The notes under the pieces are model-generated. The model saw only the letters and a list, made by a program, of their open reading frames with translations, was not told the origin of the DNA and ran no database searches. From JABDJZ01 sp047619685 (GTDB lineage: Bacteria > Bacteroidota > Rhodothermia > Rhodothermales > UBA10348), in the NCBI GenBank assembly GCA_047619685.1, contig JBLHLC010000092.1, forward strand, positions 1 to 6,764: 6,764 nucleotides of DNA, in the 5' to 3' direction. Shown here in pieces: positions 1 to 6,393 of this stretch. The position numbers were made by a program, and so were the translations under genes. The stretch's first letter is position 1. Each line of letters begins with the position of its first letter.

Positions 1-531
1 GGGCGGGTCATCCAGCCTGGAGACTTTATCCAGACGGACTTCGGAATCATGGCCCATAACATGTGGGTGACCGACATCCAGCGTTTTGCCTATGTGCTCG
101 CTCCCGGCGAGTCCGAGGCGCCGGCCGAGGCTCTTGCCAAGTGGGAGGCCGCCGTTGCCGGCAGTCGTGCCGCTTTCAACGCCATGGCACCTGGCGCGTT
201 TGGCTCCGAGGTAGACCGCGCGCAGCGGCTGGTCATGGAAGAGGCAGGTTCAATCCCTGTGATGTGGGGTACCGGGCACCCAGTGGGCTATTGGGCGCAC
301 GACGTCGGACCCAGACTGGGTGGGGGAGTCCAGGGACGCGTGTTGGACCGATCGCCTCAGAACGAACTCCGCCCAGGGATGACCTTTGCCTTCGATGGAT
401 TCCATTCGTGGCCGCTGCCGGACGGGGCGACGAAGACCCTCTCTGTGGAAGAGATGGTGGTCATTACAGAGACCGGAGCCGAATTCCTGACCCCCCCTCA
501 GGAGGATCTGATTCTGATTCCCTCGCGCTAG
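1..531 (+). CDS. M24 family metallopeptidase (Xaa-Pro aminopeptidase/creatinase-like), C-terminal part
   Basis: The reading frame is open from the first base, so the N-terminus and start codon lie outside the window; 176 residues are present and it ends with TAG. The visible part is the pita-bread catalytic domain of family M24. Metal-ligand candidates, in order, are D13 in QTDFGI, D25 in TDIQR, H93 in GTGHPVG, and E150 in SVEEMVVITETG; H100 in AHD matches the second conserved histidine. The usual fourth ligand, the Glu of a GMxFxxEPG motif, is replaced here by Asp (GMTFAFDGF, D132). D13 and D25 are 12 apart, against about 11 in well-known members. Enzymes of this family are cytosolic dimetal hydrolases that remove an N-terminal residue before proline, but several relatives are non-peptidase enzymes, so the substrate cannot be named. 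The family call is firm; the specificity is open. Confidence 0.9.
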   Translation, partial: GRVIQPGDFIQTDFGIMAHNMWVTDIQRFAYVLAPGESEAPAEALAKWEAAVAGSRAAFNAMAPGAFGSEVDRAQRLVMEEAGSIPVMWGTGHPVGYWAHDVGPRLGGGVQGRVLDRSPQNELRPGMTFAFDGFHSWPLPDGATKTLSVEEMVVITETGAEFLTPPQEDLILIPSR

Positions 532-533
532 CG

Positions 534-558
534 AAGTGCGCCGTTCTGTTTGGCACTT
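534..558 (+). terminator. weak stem-loop just after the M24 stop codon
   Basis: AAGTGC (534-539) and GCACTT (553-558) form a 6-bp stem with a 13-nt loop, starting three bases after the TAG. No T run follows, so it is not a canonical intrinsic terminator. It may only stabilise the 3' end, or be chance. Confidence 0.25.
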
Positions 559-588
559 AAGCGTTGGCCTAAGTAGAATACGTTCTCC

Positions 589-634
589 CAATTCCACTTC
601 CGTGCGGGGGATCCCGGGTGCGAAAGTGGAATTG
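589..634. repeat. 46-bp dyad: ATTCCAC-N10-GGGATCCC-N10-GTGGAAT
   Basis: Positions 589-602 and 621-634 are inverted repeats (14 bp, one mismatch at 600/623). The dyad continues inward through two G-T wobble positions (603/620 and 604/619) and a C-G pair (605/618) to a perfect GGGATCCC core at 608-615. All parts share one centre, 611.5, and the two ATTCCAC arms are each exactly 10 bp from the core. No T run follows, so a terminator reading is weak. It could be an operator, a palindromic extragenic repeat, or the remnant of a small mobile element. The symmetry is plain; the role is unknown. Confidence 0.75.
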
Positions 635-676
635 CCGCCCGTGTTCCGCTTCCGTGTGGTCAATTCGGCGGATTTG

Positions 677-701
677 GTGGAATTGGGATCCCTTATTCCA
701 C
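677..701. repeat. second GGGATCCC palindrome with ATTCCAC arms
   Basis: GTGGAAT (677-683) and ATTCCAC (695-701) flank another GGGATCCC core (685-692), forming a compact 25-bp hairpin with a small asymmetry next to the core. It uses the same two words as the dyad at 589-634, but with the arms in the opposite order. The stretch 532-878 holds no credible gene: open frames there overlap one another and have no recognisable protein character. No tRNA promoter could be identified with confidence either. Confidence 0.65.
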
Positions 702-878
702 TCCGGCGCATCGAGCGTCCGCTTATGTCCACCTTCAGGCTGGGGCGATGTCTCCCGTCTGCTTGAGAGAACAAGCCCAAACAAGCTCCCTCAACTACGA
801 CGCACTACACTGATGAAGCACCAGAAAGATCACGAAATCTACTACGAACCTCCCTCCCACCCTTGAGTTGTACCGCCC

Positions 879-1078
<200 letters not shown>

Positions 1079-1093
1079 GCGACCACCCCCAAA

Positions 1094-1134
1094 GGATATG
1101 CGAGCCCGCAAAGCGGGCGAAGCAAATCCCACCC
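1094..1134. repeat. intergenic hairpin repeat, copy 1
   Basis: Positions 1097-1134 match 1198-1235 at 36 of 38 bases. The copy folds as GGATATGC (1094-1101), GA, GCCCGC-AAA-GCGGGC (1104-1118), GAA, GCAAATCC (1122-1129), with one A-A mismatch in the lower stem. The internal loop could form tandem G-A pairs. The 101-bp period is not a multiple of three and no shared reading frame is kept, so this is not a protein repeat. Confidence 0.75.
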
Positions 1135-1194
1135 GAAGGCCCGCCCGAAGTAAGCGGCAGCAAAGTCCGTTGAGCCGAGCCTCAGCCCCCCACA

Positions 1195-1235
1195 GGGTAT
1201 GCGAGCCCGCAAAGCGGGCGATGCAAATCCCGCCC
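1195..1235. repeat. intergenic hairpin repeat, copy 2
   Basis: This is the second copy, 101 bp after the first. It folds as GGGTATGC (1195-1202), GA, GCCCGC-AAA-GCGGGC (1205-1219), GAT, GCAAATCC (1223-1230). Where copy 1 has an A-T pair in the lower stem (1096/1127), copy 2 has G-T (1197/1228), so pairing is kept. A shorter shared block precedes it: AGCAAAGTCCGTTGAGCC at 1159-1176 resembles AGCGAAGTCCGGGTGAGCC at 993-1011. Confidence 0.75.
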
Positions 1236-1244
1236 TACAGTTGG

Positions 1245-1265
1245 CGCAGGCGGAATTTGCCTGCG
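1245..1265. promoter_or_regulatory. 7-bp perfect hairpin upstream of the SDR gene
   Basis: CGCAGGC (1245-1251) and GCCTGCG (1259-1265) form a perfect stem with a 7-nt loop, ending 37 bp before the GTG at 1303. It could be an operator or a 5'-leader structure. A TGTAAT at 1276-1281 resembles a -10 box but has no matching -35, so no promoter is claimed. Confidence 0.35.
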
Positions 1266-1302
1266 TACGAAGACCTGTAATTAGTCAAGATATCGAGGCA
1301 CT

Positions 1303-2784
1303 GTGGTAACGAAAACCGTAGTCACATCAGAGGCAAACCCACCTAGCGATACGCCCCTCGTCCTTCTGACGGGAGCAACCGGGTATGTAGGCGGACGTCT
1401 CCTCAAGTCGCTCGAAAGTCAGGGTTACCGCCTCCGTTGCCTCGCGAGGCGCCCGGCTGTGCTCAAGGCGAAAGTCCGTCCATCAACGGAGGTTTTGGAG
1501 GGCGACGTTCTGGAACCGAATAGCCTAGAAACCGCGCTGCGCGGTGTCACCGTTGCCTACTATCTGATCCACTCCATGGGGTCTACGGGATCGTTCGAGC
1601 AGGCTGACCGGGAGGCGGCTCAAAATTTCGGCGAAGCGGCGAGAGCAGCGGGTGTGGGTCGCATCATTTATCTCGGTGGCCTGGGCGATGCTGAGGAGGA
1701 GCTTTCCGCCCATCTACGCAGTCGACACGAGGTCGGGGAGGTGCTCCGTGAGTCGGGTGTGCCGGTGATCGAGTTCCGCGCTTCGATAATCATCGGTTCA
1801 GGCAGCCTTTCGTTTGAGATGATTCGCTCGCTGGTGGAGCGGCTGCCCGTTATGGTTACGCCTAAGTGGGTCAAGGTCCCCGCACAGCCCATCGCGATCG
1901 ACGACGTACTCGAGTACCTAGTCCAGGCGCTACATATTCCAGCGCCCCGGTCTCGGATCTACGAAATCGGCGGGGCGGATCAGGTCTCCTACGCTGAGAT
2001 TATGCTCACGTACGCCCGGCAGCGCGGGATCAACCTGCGTATGATTTCAGTGCCGGTCCTTACGCCGTACGTATCGAGTCTTTGGCTCGGCCTCATCACG
2101 CCGCTGTATGCGCGGATCGGCCGTAAGCTCATCGAGAGCATCATCCACAGCACCGTGGTAAAGGACACATCTGCGCTGGAGAGGTTTCGGTTCAGGCCGA
2201 TGGGTATCTACAATGCGATTCAGCACGCAATCGCGAGCGACGAACGCGAGTTTGCAGAAACGCGATGGTCGGACGCCCTGTCGTCATCAGGCGCTCTGCC
2301 AGCATGGGGCGGCGTGGAGTTTGGTACGCGCCTGGTGGATTCGCGGACCCTTGTGGTAGCTACCACGCCGGACGCTGCCTTTGAACCGGTCCTGCGCATT
2401 GGCGGCAAAACAGGTTGGTATGCGTGGAACTGGCTTTGGTGGATGCGCGGTAACCTCGACATGCTCTTTGGGGGTGTCGGCATGAGACGGGGCCGGCGTT
2501 CCGACACGAGCCTCAGCGTGGGAGACACCGTGGACTTCTGGCGCGTGGAGAAGGTCGAGACGAACCTGCTGCGGCTCAAGGCCGAAATGAGATTGCCGGG
2601 ACGGGCGTGGCTGGAGTTTGAGGTTACTGGCACAGGATCGTCGGCCACCATCCGACAGACGGCAACGTTCGATCCAGTCGGCCTTCTGGGAAGGGCCTAT
2701 TGGTATGCACTCTATCCGCTCCACCAACTGGTGTTTGGCGGCATGCTGCGAGGAATTGCGCGCGCGGCTCTGCGGAAAAGGTAG
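1303..2784 (+). CDS. Atypical SDR family oxidoreductase with C-terminal DUF2867 domain (YbjT-like)
   Basis: This 493-residue protein starts at GTG 1303. An in-frame TAG at 1282-1284 leaves no other usable start, and GAGG (1295-1298) lies just upstream. Residues 18-310 are an NAD(P)-binding Rossmann domain of the atypical SDR/NmrA type. They show GATGYVG (24-30), CLARRP (46-51) following the second strand and suited to contacting the cofactor, GDVL (67-70), YLGGLG (123-128) and EFRASIIIGSGS (157-168). The classical SDR YxxxK pair is not evident. Residues 335-490 match DUF2867, with the Trp-rich GWYAWNWLWWMRG (371-383), LSVGDTVDFWRVE (404-416), and a hydrophobic end GRAYWYALYPLHQLVF (463-478) that may touch the membrane. 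This two-domain order is that of E. coli YbjT (about 476 residues). The substrate is unknown. The gene stands alone and converges on the minus-strand gene. Confidence 0.92.
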   Translation: MVTKTVVTSEANPPSDTPLVLLTGATGYVGGRLLKSLESQGYRLRCLARRPAVLKAKVRPSTEVLEGDVLEPNSLETALRGVTVAYYLIHSMGSTGSFEQADREAAQNFGEAARAAGVGRIIYLGGLGDAEEELSAHLRSRHEVGEVLRESGVPVIEFRASIIIGSGSLSFEMIRSLVERLPVMVTPKWVKVPAQPIAIDDVLEYLVQALHIPAPRSRIYEIGGADQVSYAEIMLTYARQRGINLRMISVPVLTPYVSSLWLGLITPLYARIGRKLIESIIHSTVVKDTSALERFRFRPMGIYNAIQHAIASDEREFAETRWSDALSSSGALPAWGGVEFGTRLVDSRTLVVATTPDAAFEPVLRIGGKTGWYAWNWLWWMRGNLDMLFGGVGMRRGRRSDTSLSVGDTVDFWRVEKVETNLLRLKAEMRLPGRAWLEFEVTGTGSSATIRQTATFDPVGLLGRAYWYALYPLHQLVFGGMLRGIARAALRKR

Positions 2785-2796
2785 TCCGGGCCTACC
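2780..2796. terminator. small inverted repeat spanning two convergent stop codons
   Basis: GGTAG (2780-2784) and CTACC (2792-2796) pair around a 7-nt loop. The left arm contains the plus-strand TAG of the SDR gene and the right arm the minus-strand TAG of the T9SS gene. The stem is only 5 bp with no T run, so termination activity is doubtful. Confidence 0.3.
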
Positions 2797-3015
2797 GAAC
2801 CACCTGCAGCGTTCTCGACAACTGACCCTGCGGCGTGGCAAGCCGGTAGATGTAAACACCCGCGCCGAGATTTCGCCCATCGACCTCGATTTCGTGATGC
2901 CCCGGACTCCGAACCCCGTCCGCCAGGATCGCGACGCGACGCCCCAACATGTCAACCAGTTCGACCCGCACGCTTGAGGCGACCGGTAGGCTGAATCGAA
3001 TGGTGCTTACCTGAG
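2792..3015 (-). other. Type IX secretion C-terminal sorting tail, out of frame with its gene
   Basis: Read in the -1 frame relative to the upstream segment, this gives SQVSTIRFSLPVASSV, then VELVDMLGRRVAIL, HHEIEVDGRNLGAGVYIYRL and LQVVR before TAG. That is the standard Por secretion sorting/FlgD-like fold: an amphipathic strand after NPF, the DMLGRRV turn, and a final GVYIYRL strand. Joining it to YPNPF after the TTT codon gives the normal family spacing (NPF, then five residues to IRF). The gene was therefore intact apart from one base. Confidence 0.85.
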
Positions 3016-4740
3016 AAAAGGATTTGGGTAAGTAGGCTCCAGCGCGAATTCCACCTGAGGACTTGCCTCCGCAGTCTCTACGGCCGTCGCATCAATCGAA
3101 AATGTCCCGACTTCGGAGAGTTGACCCGCACCGTCGCGAACGGTCCACGTGTAGACTCCTTCATGTTGCAGGTCTGCCGTGAAGCCTGACCGGCGGGTCT
3201 CAAGAATCTCCGTCTGCGGTCCGCTAATAGAGAGGAGGGCTTCATCATCTCGCATCCACCGCCAGTGGAAGTCAACCAGACCCGGCTTTCGGGTCGCGCC
3301 ATCCGCCGGAGCACTGGCAATCGGCGGCGACACACGTTCTGTAGTGATGCGAAATACGGTGCCTCGCTCAGGCATCTCCTGATCGTATACGCCGGTGCCA
3401 ACGTCTCCACCGTTCCAATTGAAAAAGACCAGATCCTCAAGGAGTAGCCTATCGGTCGCGGTCTGCGGATCGACTCCCGCCAGCGCCAAAGACTCCCACT
3501 CCCGGTATCCGATATCCCCGGGTTGTTGGTTCACGGGTCTATACAACGAAAAGGGGTCGGTCTGGGGATCGTCCTCGCCGCCGGATGCCTCGTGATCGAC
3601 CGCGCGCAGGCCCCAACCGTCCGCCTCCGGGTCGTGTCCAACGACTATCAACAGGAAGTCGTCGGACGGATCTTCGGGGGAGTCCTCTCCGATGTTCCAC
3701 GCTTCGAAAGGCAGGTCTTCCGGCTGAACTCCTCCGCCCACATCCCCGAAGAGGTCGTAGTTGATGCTGGTGCCAGTAAAGCGCAACTCGATGTCGTCCG
3801 GTAGGATCGACCAGTCCGGGAGGCTGTGCTCAACAAAATCGTCAAAGGTTGTACGGGTGCCGTTTCCGGCAGAGTGAATCATCCACCGCCCTTCTCCAAC
3901 CTGCTGCTCAGGTCCGGGCCTCATCGGGCCTGGGAATCCCCGGAAGTCGGCGGCCGCTCCCGTTAGGACCGCTCCCTGCGCATTTGCGACGGTCAGAAAT
4001 CCTGAAATCCCGGTCACACCGGCGAAGGAGGTTTCGCCGGTGGCAAACGTATGCAGGGCCGACACGAGAATCGGTCGCCCAGTCGGCGCCTGAATGAGGT
4101 GGCCGGTCGGGACAATTTGCTCAGGTGTCAAACCATCGACGCGGGCGGCGGCTTCCTTCAGTAGGCGAACGGAGTCCAGGTGGTCCGTCCCACGAGCGTA
4201 CAGAACTGCGAAGTACAGCTCGTCTTCTTCGCCCGGCTCCAGAGTGAACGGCCCTGACGAGAGTATGAACTGCCTGTCCGCCGGGTGCGTAGCCACGCCT
4301 CCACCGATGTCTAGTTCGGACCAGAAATGTGGCGGCATGCCCGTATACATGAAGGTGGTTGGAGTACCTGTTGTGTCGCGACTGTCCCCGCCGTAAGTGA
4401 CCTGCGCGCCCAGGGAATCATAAAAACTGGTAGGCCGACGAGCCTGCAGGATCCCATAGGCCCGACTAGCGAAGTTGGCATCCCACGGCCCACTCTGAAC
4501 AAAGGAAGTCATGGCAAGACGCTCGCCTGGCTCATCCACTACTCCATCGAAATCATTGTCAACTCCGTCAGGGGTGGCTCGTGGGCCGTGGATGACTCGA
4601 AACCCGACCGATGGCGGTGCTTCGCCGTACTCCCTGTCGTCATTATCTGCGTTGCACGCATAGGCGAGACTCAGGAGGGAATCGCCACCCACATAGTCGT
4701 CGTCGAAACCTCCGAGGTCCGGGTCCACGAAGAGGCCGAT
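3007..4740 (-). CDS. Middle open segment of the broken T9SS substrate
   Basis: This frame directly continues the N-terminal segment after the TAA and stays open for 577 codons. It contains the Asp-rich loops, the Ig/FN3-like domain, and the start of the sorting tail (EPTYPNPF), then two out-of-frame residues and TAA at 3007-3009. The first possible start is GTG 4728, inside a conserved FVDPDLG motif and without a signal peptide, so independent translation is unlikely. The long intact frame argues that decay, if real, is recent. Confidence 0.55.
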   Translation of the reverse strand: MGLFVDPDLGGFDDDYVGGDSLLSLAYACNADNDDREYGEAPPSVGFRVIHGPRATPDGVDNDFDGVVDEPGERLAMTSFVQSGPWDANFASRAYGILQARRPTSFYDSLGAQVTYGGDSRDTTGTPTTFMYTGMPPHFWSELDIGGGVATHPADRQFILSSGPFTLEPGEEDELYFAVLYARGTDHLDSVRLLKEAAARVDGLTPEQIVPTGHLIQAPTGRPILVSALHTFATGETSFAGVTGISGFLTVANAQGAVLTGAAADFRGFPGPMRPGPEQQVGEGRWMIHSAGNGTRTTFDDFVEHSLPDWSILPDDIELRFTGTSINYDLFGDVGGGVQPEDLPFEAWNIGEDSPEDPSDDFLLIVVGHDPEADGWGLRAVDHEASGGEDDPQTDPFSLYRPVNQQPGDIGYREWESLALAGVDPQTATDRLLLEDLVFFNWNGGDVGTGVYDQEMPERGTVFRITTERVSPPIASAPADGATRKPGLVDFHWRWMRDDEALLSISGPQTEILETRRSGFTADLQHEGVYTWTVRDGAGQLSEVGTFSIDATAVETAEASPQVEFALEPTYPNPFLR

Positions 4741-5460
4741 TTAGGCATCCTTTATGGCGACTGTGTCGCGGTTGATGAACCGGTAGTGGTAGAAGGTGGC
4801 GTTGTCAATGACCGGGTCGTCACTTGCGGCGGCGAACGCCAAGCCGTGAACCTCTAGGCCCAGGGGAGCTGTATCAAAGCGTCTATGAGCGTTCCCAACG
4901 TCGTTCATTACCCAGTACACGGTCTCGTTCCCGTATATGGCCGGCCTGTCACCGTTGGCAAGGTCGTAGTTGTCGAAGACTCCGTCTCCGTCGACGACGG
5001 GCGCCCCGATTTCCCATGGCCAAGACAACACGCCTGCCGAAGGCGGGAGTCCCTGGTCGAGGGCACGGATGTCGCGCGGGGCCACCCGGTAAATCCGATC
5101 GGCATCCTTACAGTCGCCCCCATCCGTCGCCTGCCCGACGGTGCCCGACCAGAATTCCCACGGCCCGTATTCAGAGCCGGCAACACGCAGTTCCCCGTTG
5201 ACCCGCCCTCCGATCCAGAGGCTCGCTGCAAAAAGGGGACTCAAGCCACTGCCAGCTGGCACTTCGTAAACGCCCGGGCCGCTGTTCCAAAACAGTCCGC
5301 CGTTGTTTAGAATGCGAGCCTTGACGTTGTTGCCATGCAGGATCGTTTCCGCGCTGGAGGGCTCGCAGGTGCCGACACCTGTCCCCGCCCATTGAGCGCG
5401 GACGGGACCCGCTGAAGAGCCCAACAGAAGAACTACGATCGGGAGGTAGCGCAAACTCAT
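4741..5460 (-). CDS. N-terminal open segment of the broken T9SS substrate
   Basis: Ordinary translation from ATG 5460 would give 239 residues ending at TAA 4741: the signal peptide followed by the first part of the secreted domain, ending FYHYRFINRDTVAIKDA. The product would be exported through Sec but would lack the C-terminal sorting tail needed for type IX secretion, so it would probably stay in the periplasm and be degraded. The next codons in the same frame continue the domain (IGLFVDPDLGG), so this is a fragment and not a natural end. Confidence 0.6.
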   Translation of the reverse strand: MSLRYLPIVVLLLGSSAGPVRAQWAGTGVGTCEPSSAETILHGNNVKARILNNGGLFWNSGPGVYEVPAGSGLSPLFAASLWIGGRVNGELRVAGSEYGPWEFWSGTVGQATDGGDCKDADRIYRVAPRDIRALDQGLPPSAGVLSWPWEIGAPVVDGDGVFDNYDLANGDRPAIYGNETVYWVMNDVGNAHRRFDTAPLGLEVHGLAFAAASDDPVIDNATFYHYRFINRDTVAIKDA

Positions 5461-5533
5461 CCGTGCGCGTCCACCAACCCCTCGGTCATCGCGGCCTTGG
5501 CCACGCGGTTTGACAGGACAGCTCCACAAGGGA

Positions 5534-5578
5534 GAGCCAGCTCTCAGGCGAGGGATTCAGACATTCTCAGGCTGGCTC
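5534..5578. other. inverted repeat spanning the redoxin stop codon
   Basis: GAGCCAGC (5534-5541) and GCTGGCTC (5571-5578) are a perfect 8-bp inverted repeat around the TGA of the redoxin gene (5567-5569). A local GAGAGC/GCTCTC stem (5532-5545) competes with it. No T run follows on the minus strand. It could attenuate read-through into the T9SS gene, but this is weak. Confidence 0.3.
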
Positions 5579-6112
5579 CCTCTCCAGCATGCCCTCGAGC
5601 GCCGGTGCAAGCGCCTCGCGAGAAAGCGGGCCGGGCATGTAGAACCAGATCTCGCCCTTTCGGGTGATGAGGTACGTGGTGGGTACGGCCGTCGTCCCTT
5701 CGTAGCTGTCGTAGACCGTCATGTCATCGTGTACGAGCGGATAGTTCGCCCCGAACTCGGCTGCAAAATCAGCAATGGCGTCAAAGCCGCCACTGTCTAT
5801 GGACACGCCAATAAACTGGACGCCGCGGGGCCCGAACTCATTCTGCATGCCCACAAAGGCGGGCATCTCGTCGCGGCAAGGACCGCACCAGGTAGCCCAG
5901 AAGTTCAGTACGACGATCTTCCCACGGTAGTCCGATAGCGACAGTTCACCGCCCCCCAGCGCTGGAAGCGTGAAGTCAGGGGCCGGTTGCATCCGACCGT
6001 CCTGCCAGTAGCCGGACATTACGTCTACCTTGTCGCCGTCCCAATCTACCAGTAGCGCGAACATCGCTATGCCCGCGAGAACCACTCCCGCCAATCTGAT
6101 TTTGCCGCTCAT
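5567..6112 (-). CDS. TlpA/ResA-like membrane-anchored thioredoxin-fold protein (redoxin)
   Basis: This 181-residue protein starts at ATG 6112. The longer frame from 6202 is rejected because its first 30 residues have no protein character, and the chosen start puts a signal-anchor first. Residues 5-22 are a single membrane segment (IRLAGVVLAGIAMFALLV). The AhpC-TSA/Redoxin domain covers about 41-175: PAPDFTLPALGGGELSLSDYRGK, then FWATWCGPCR with the catalytic pair C76 and C79, FIGVSIDSGG (100-109), and the cis-proline P144 in TAVPTTYLI. The family reduces or exchanges disulfides on exported proteins, for example in cytochrome c maturation, with the catalytic domain outside the cytoplasmic membrane. 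The partner is unknown. A secreted-protein gene follows 106 bp downstream on the same strand, and a possible small ORF overlaps the start. Confidence 0.93.
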   Translation of the reverse strand: MSGKIRLAGVVLAGIAMFALLVDWDGDKVDVMSGYWQDGRMQPAPDFTLPALGGGELSLSDYRGKIVVLNFWATWCGPCRDEMPAFVGMQNEFGPRGVQFIGVSIDSGGFDAIADFAAEFGANYPLVHDDMTVYDSYEGTTAVPTTYLITRKGEIWFYMPGPLSREALAPALEGMLEREPA

Positions 6113-6294
6113 GCCATCCAGGATTTTTGGACCTGAAGATACCCAGCGAGCCGCGACGATTCCGAATTGAAGCTGGCCCCTGTGTCCGTGATCCCGCTGC
6201 AATCCAGCCCACCGGCCGCCCCCTTCGAAATCTCTTCGTGTAACCCGGCGACAGATTTGGCCGTAAGGTTCTCAAAATGCGGAGATTCTGTCAC
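6109..6294 (-). CDS. possible small ORF overlapping the redoxin start (ATGA)
   Basis: An open frame from GTG 6294 gives 61 residues (begins MTESPHFENLTAK, ends LQVQKSWMA) and stops with a TGA that shares ATGA with the redoxin start, the usual form of translational coupling. A purine-rich GGGGGGGGA lies a few bases before the GTG; a TTG at 6312 in the same frame is another possible start. The sequence has no membrane segment and no motif I recognise, and most third positions are G or C, about as in the neighbours. It may equally be leader sequence. Confidence 0.25.
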   Translation of the reverse strand: MTESPHFENLTAKSVAGLHEEISKGAAGGLDCSGITDTGASFNSESSRLAGYLQVQKSWMA

Positions 6295-6299
6295 AGGAT

Positions 6300-6307
6300 C
6301 CCCCCCC
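6300..6307. repeat. run of eight C in the divergent intergenic region
   Basis: Eight consecutive C (G on the minus strand) lie between the redoxin and the TolC-family gene. Such a tract can slip in replication and change promoter spacing or leader length. The rest of 6113-6393 shows no convincing promoter: neither a -35/-10 pair nor a full Bacteroidota TAnnTTTG box (the nearest, CAGATTTG, lacks a partner). Confidence 0.5.
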
Positions 6308-6393
6308 TGCAACCACTCGAAAAAGCCTGCGTGTACAGCGCCTTACTGCGTTCCGAAGCTTGGAATGCTCCGCAAACGTCCCAGGACAACTTC

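Larger units (their letters stand above)
2792..5460 (-). pseudogene. Secreted T9SS (type IX) substrate, broken by an in-frame stop and a frameshift
   Basis: Restoring one base gives 890 codons (889 residues) from ATG 5460 to TAG 2792. Residues 1-23 are a signal peptide (MSLRYLPIVVLLLGSSAGPVRAQ), which decides the start over the longer frame from 5529. The body resembles large uncharacterised secreted proteins of this group: SLWIGG and YRVAP, Asp-rich possible calcium loops (VDGDGVFDNYD; VDPDLGGFDDDYVG; VDNDFDGVVDEPGE), and SSGPFTLEPGEEDELYFAVLYARG. About residues 715-790 look like an Ig/FN3-type domain. The end (811-889; YPNPF, STIRFSLP, GAGVYIYRL, LQVVR) is a type IX sorting tail for export and surface attachment. 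Lesion 1 is TAA at codon 240 in KDA-stop-IGLFVDPDLG. Lesion 2 is one missing T after NPF. The gene lies 106 bp after the redoxin. Its role is unknown. Sequencing or assembly error could explain either lesion. Confidence 0.8.

Noticed and set aside
250..780. Minus-strand frame of 176 codons overlapping the M24 gene.
   Set aside because: It is antisense to a clear enzyme domain, has no recognisable protein character, and extends into the palindromic region.
814..864. Short frame starting ATG AAG CAC just before the tRNA (about 17 residues).
   Set aside because: It is too short, has no clear ribosome-binding site, and nothing supports translation.
2220..2955. Minus-strand frames opposite the SDR/DUF2867 domain.
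   Set aside because: The plus-strand protein is well supported here by conserved motifs; these are shadows rich in Arg, Ser and Pro.
4741..4743. Alternative genetic code with TAA read as Tyr.
   Set aside because: The other stops in the window are TAG and TGA, so it is not excluded directly, but no bacterial code reading TAA as Tyr is known. The same gene also has a frameshift, so mutation or sequence error is simpler.
5461..5529. Longer N-terminus of the T9SS substrate from 5529.
   Set aside because: The 23 extra residues (MWSCPVKPRGQGRDDRG...) would bury an otherwise perfect signal peptide starting at 5460.
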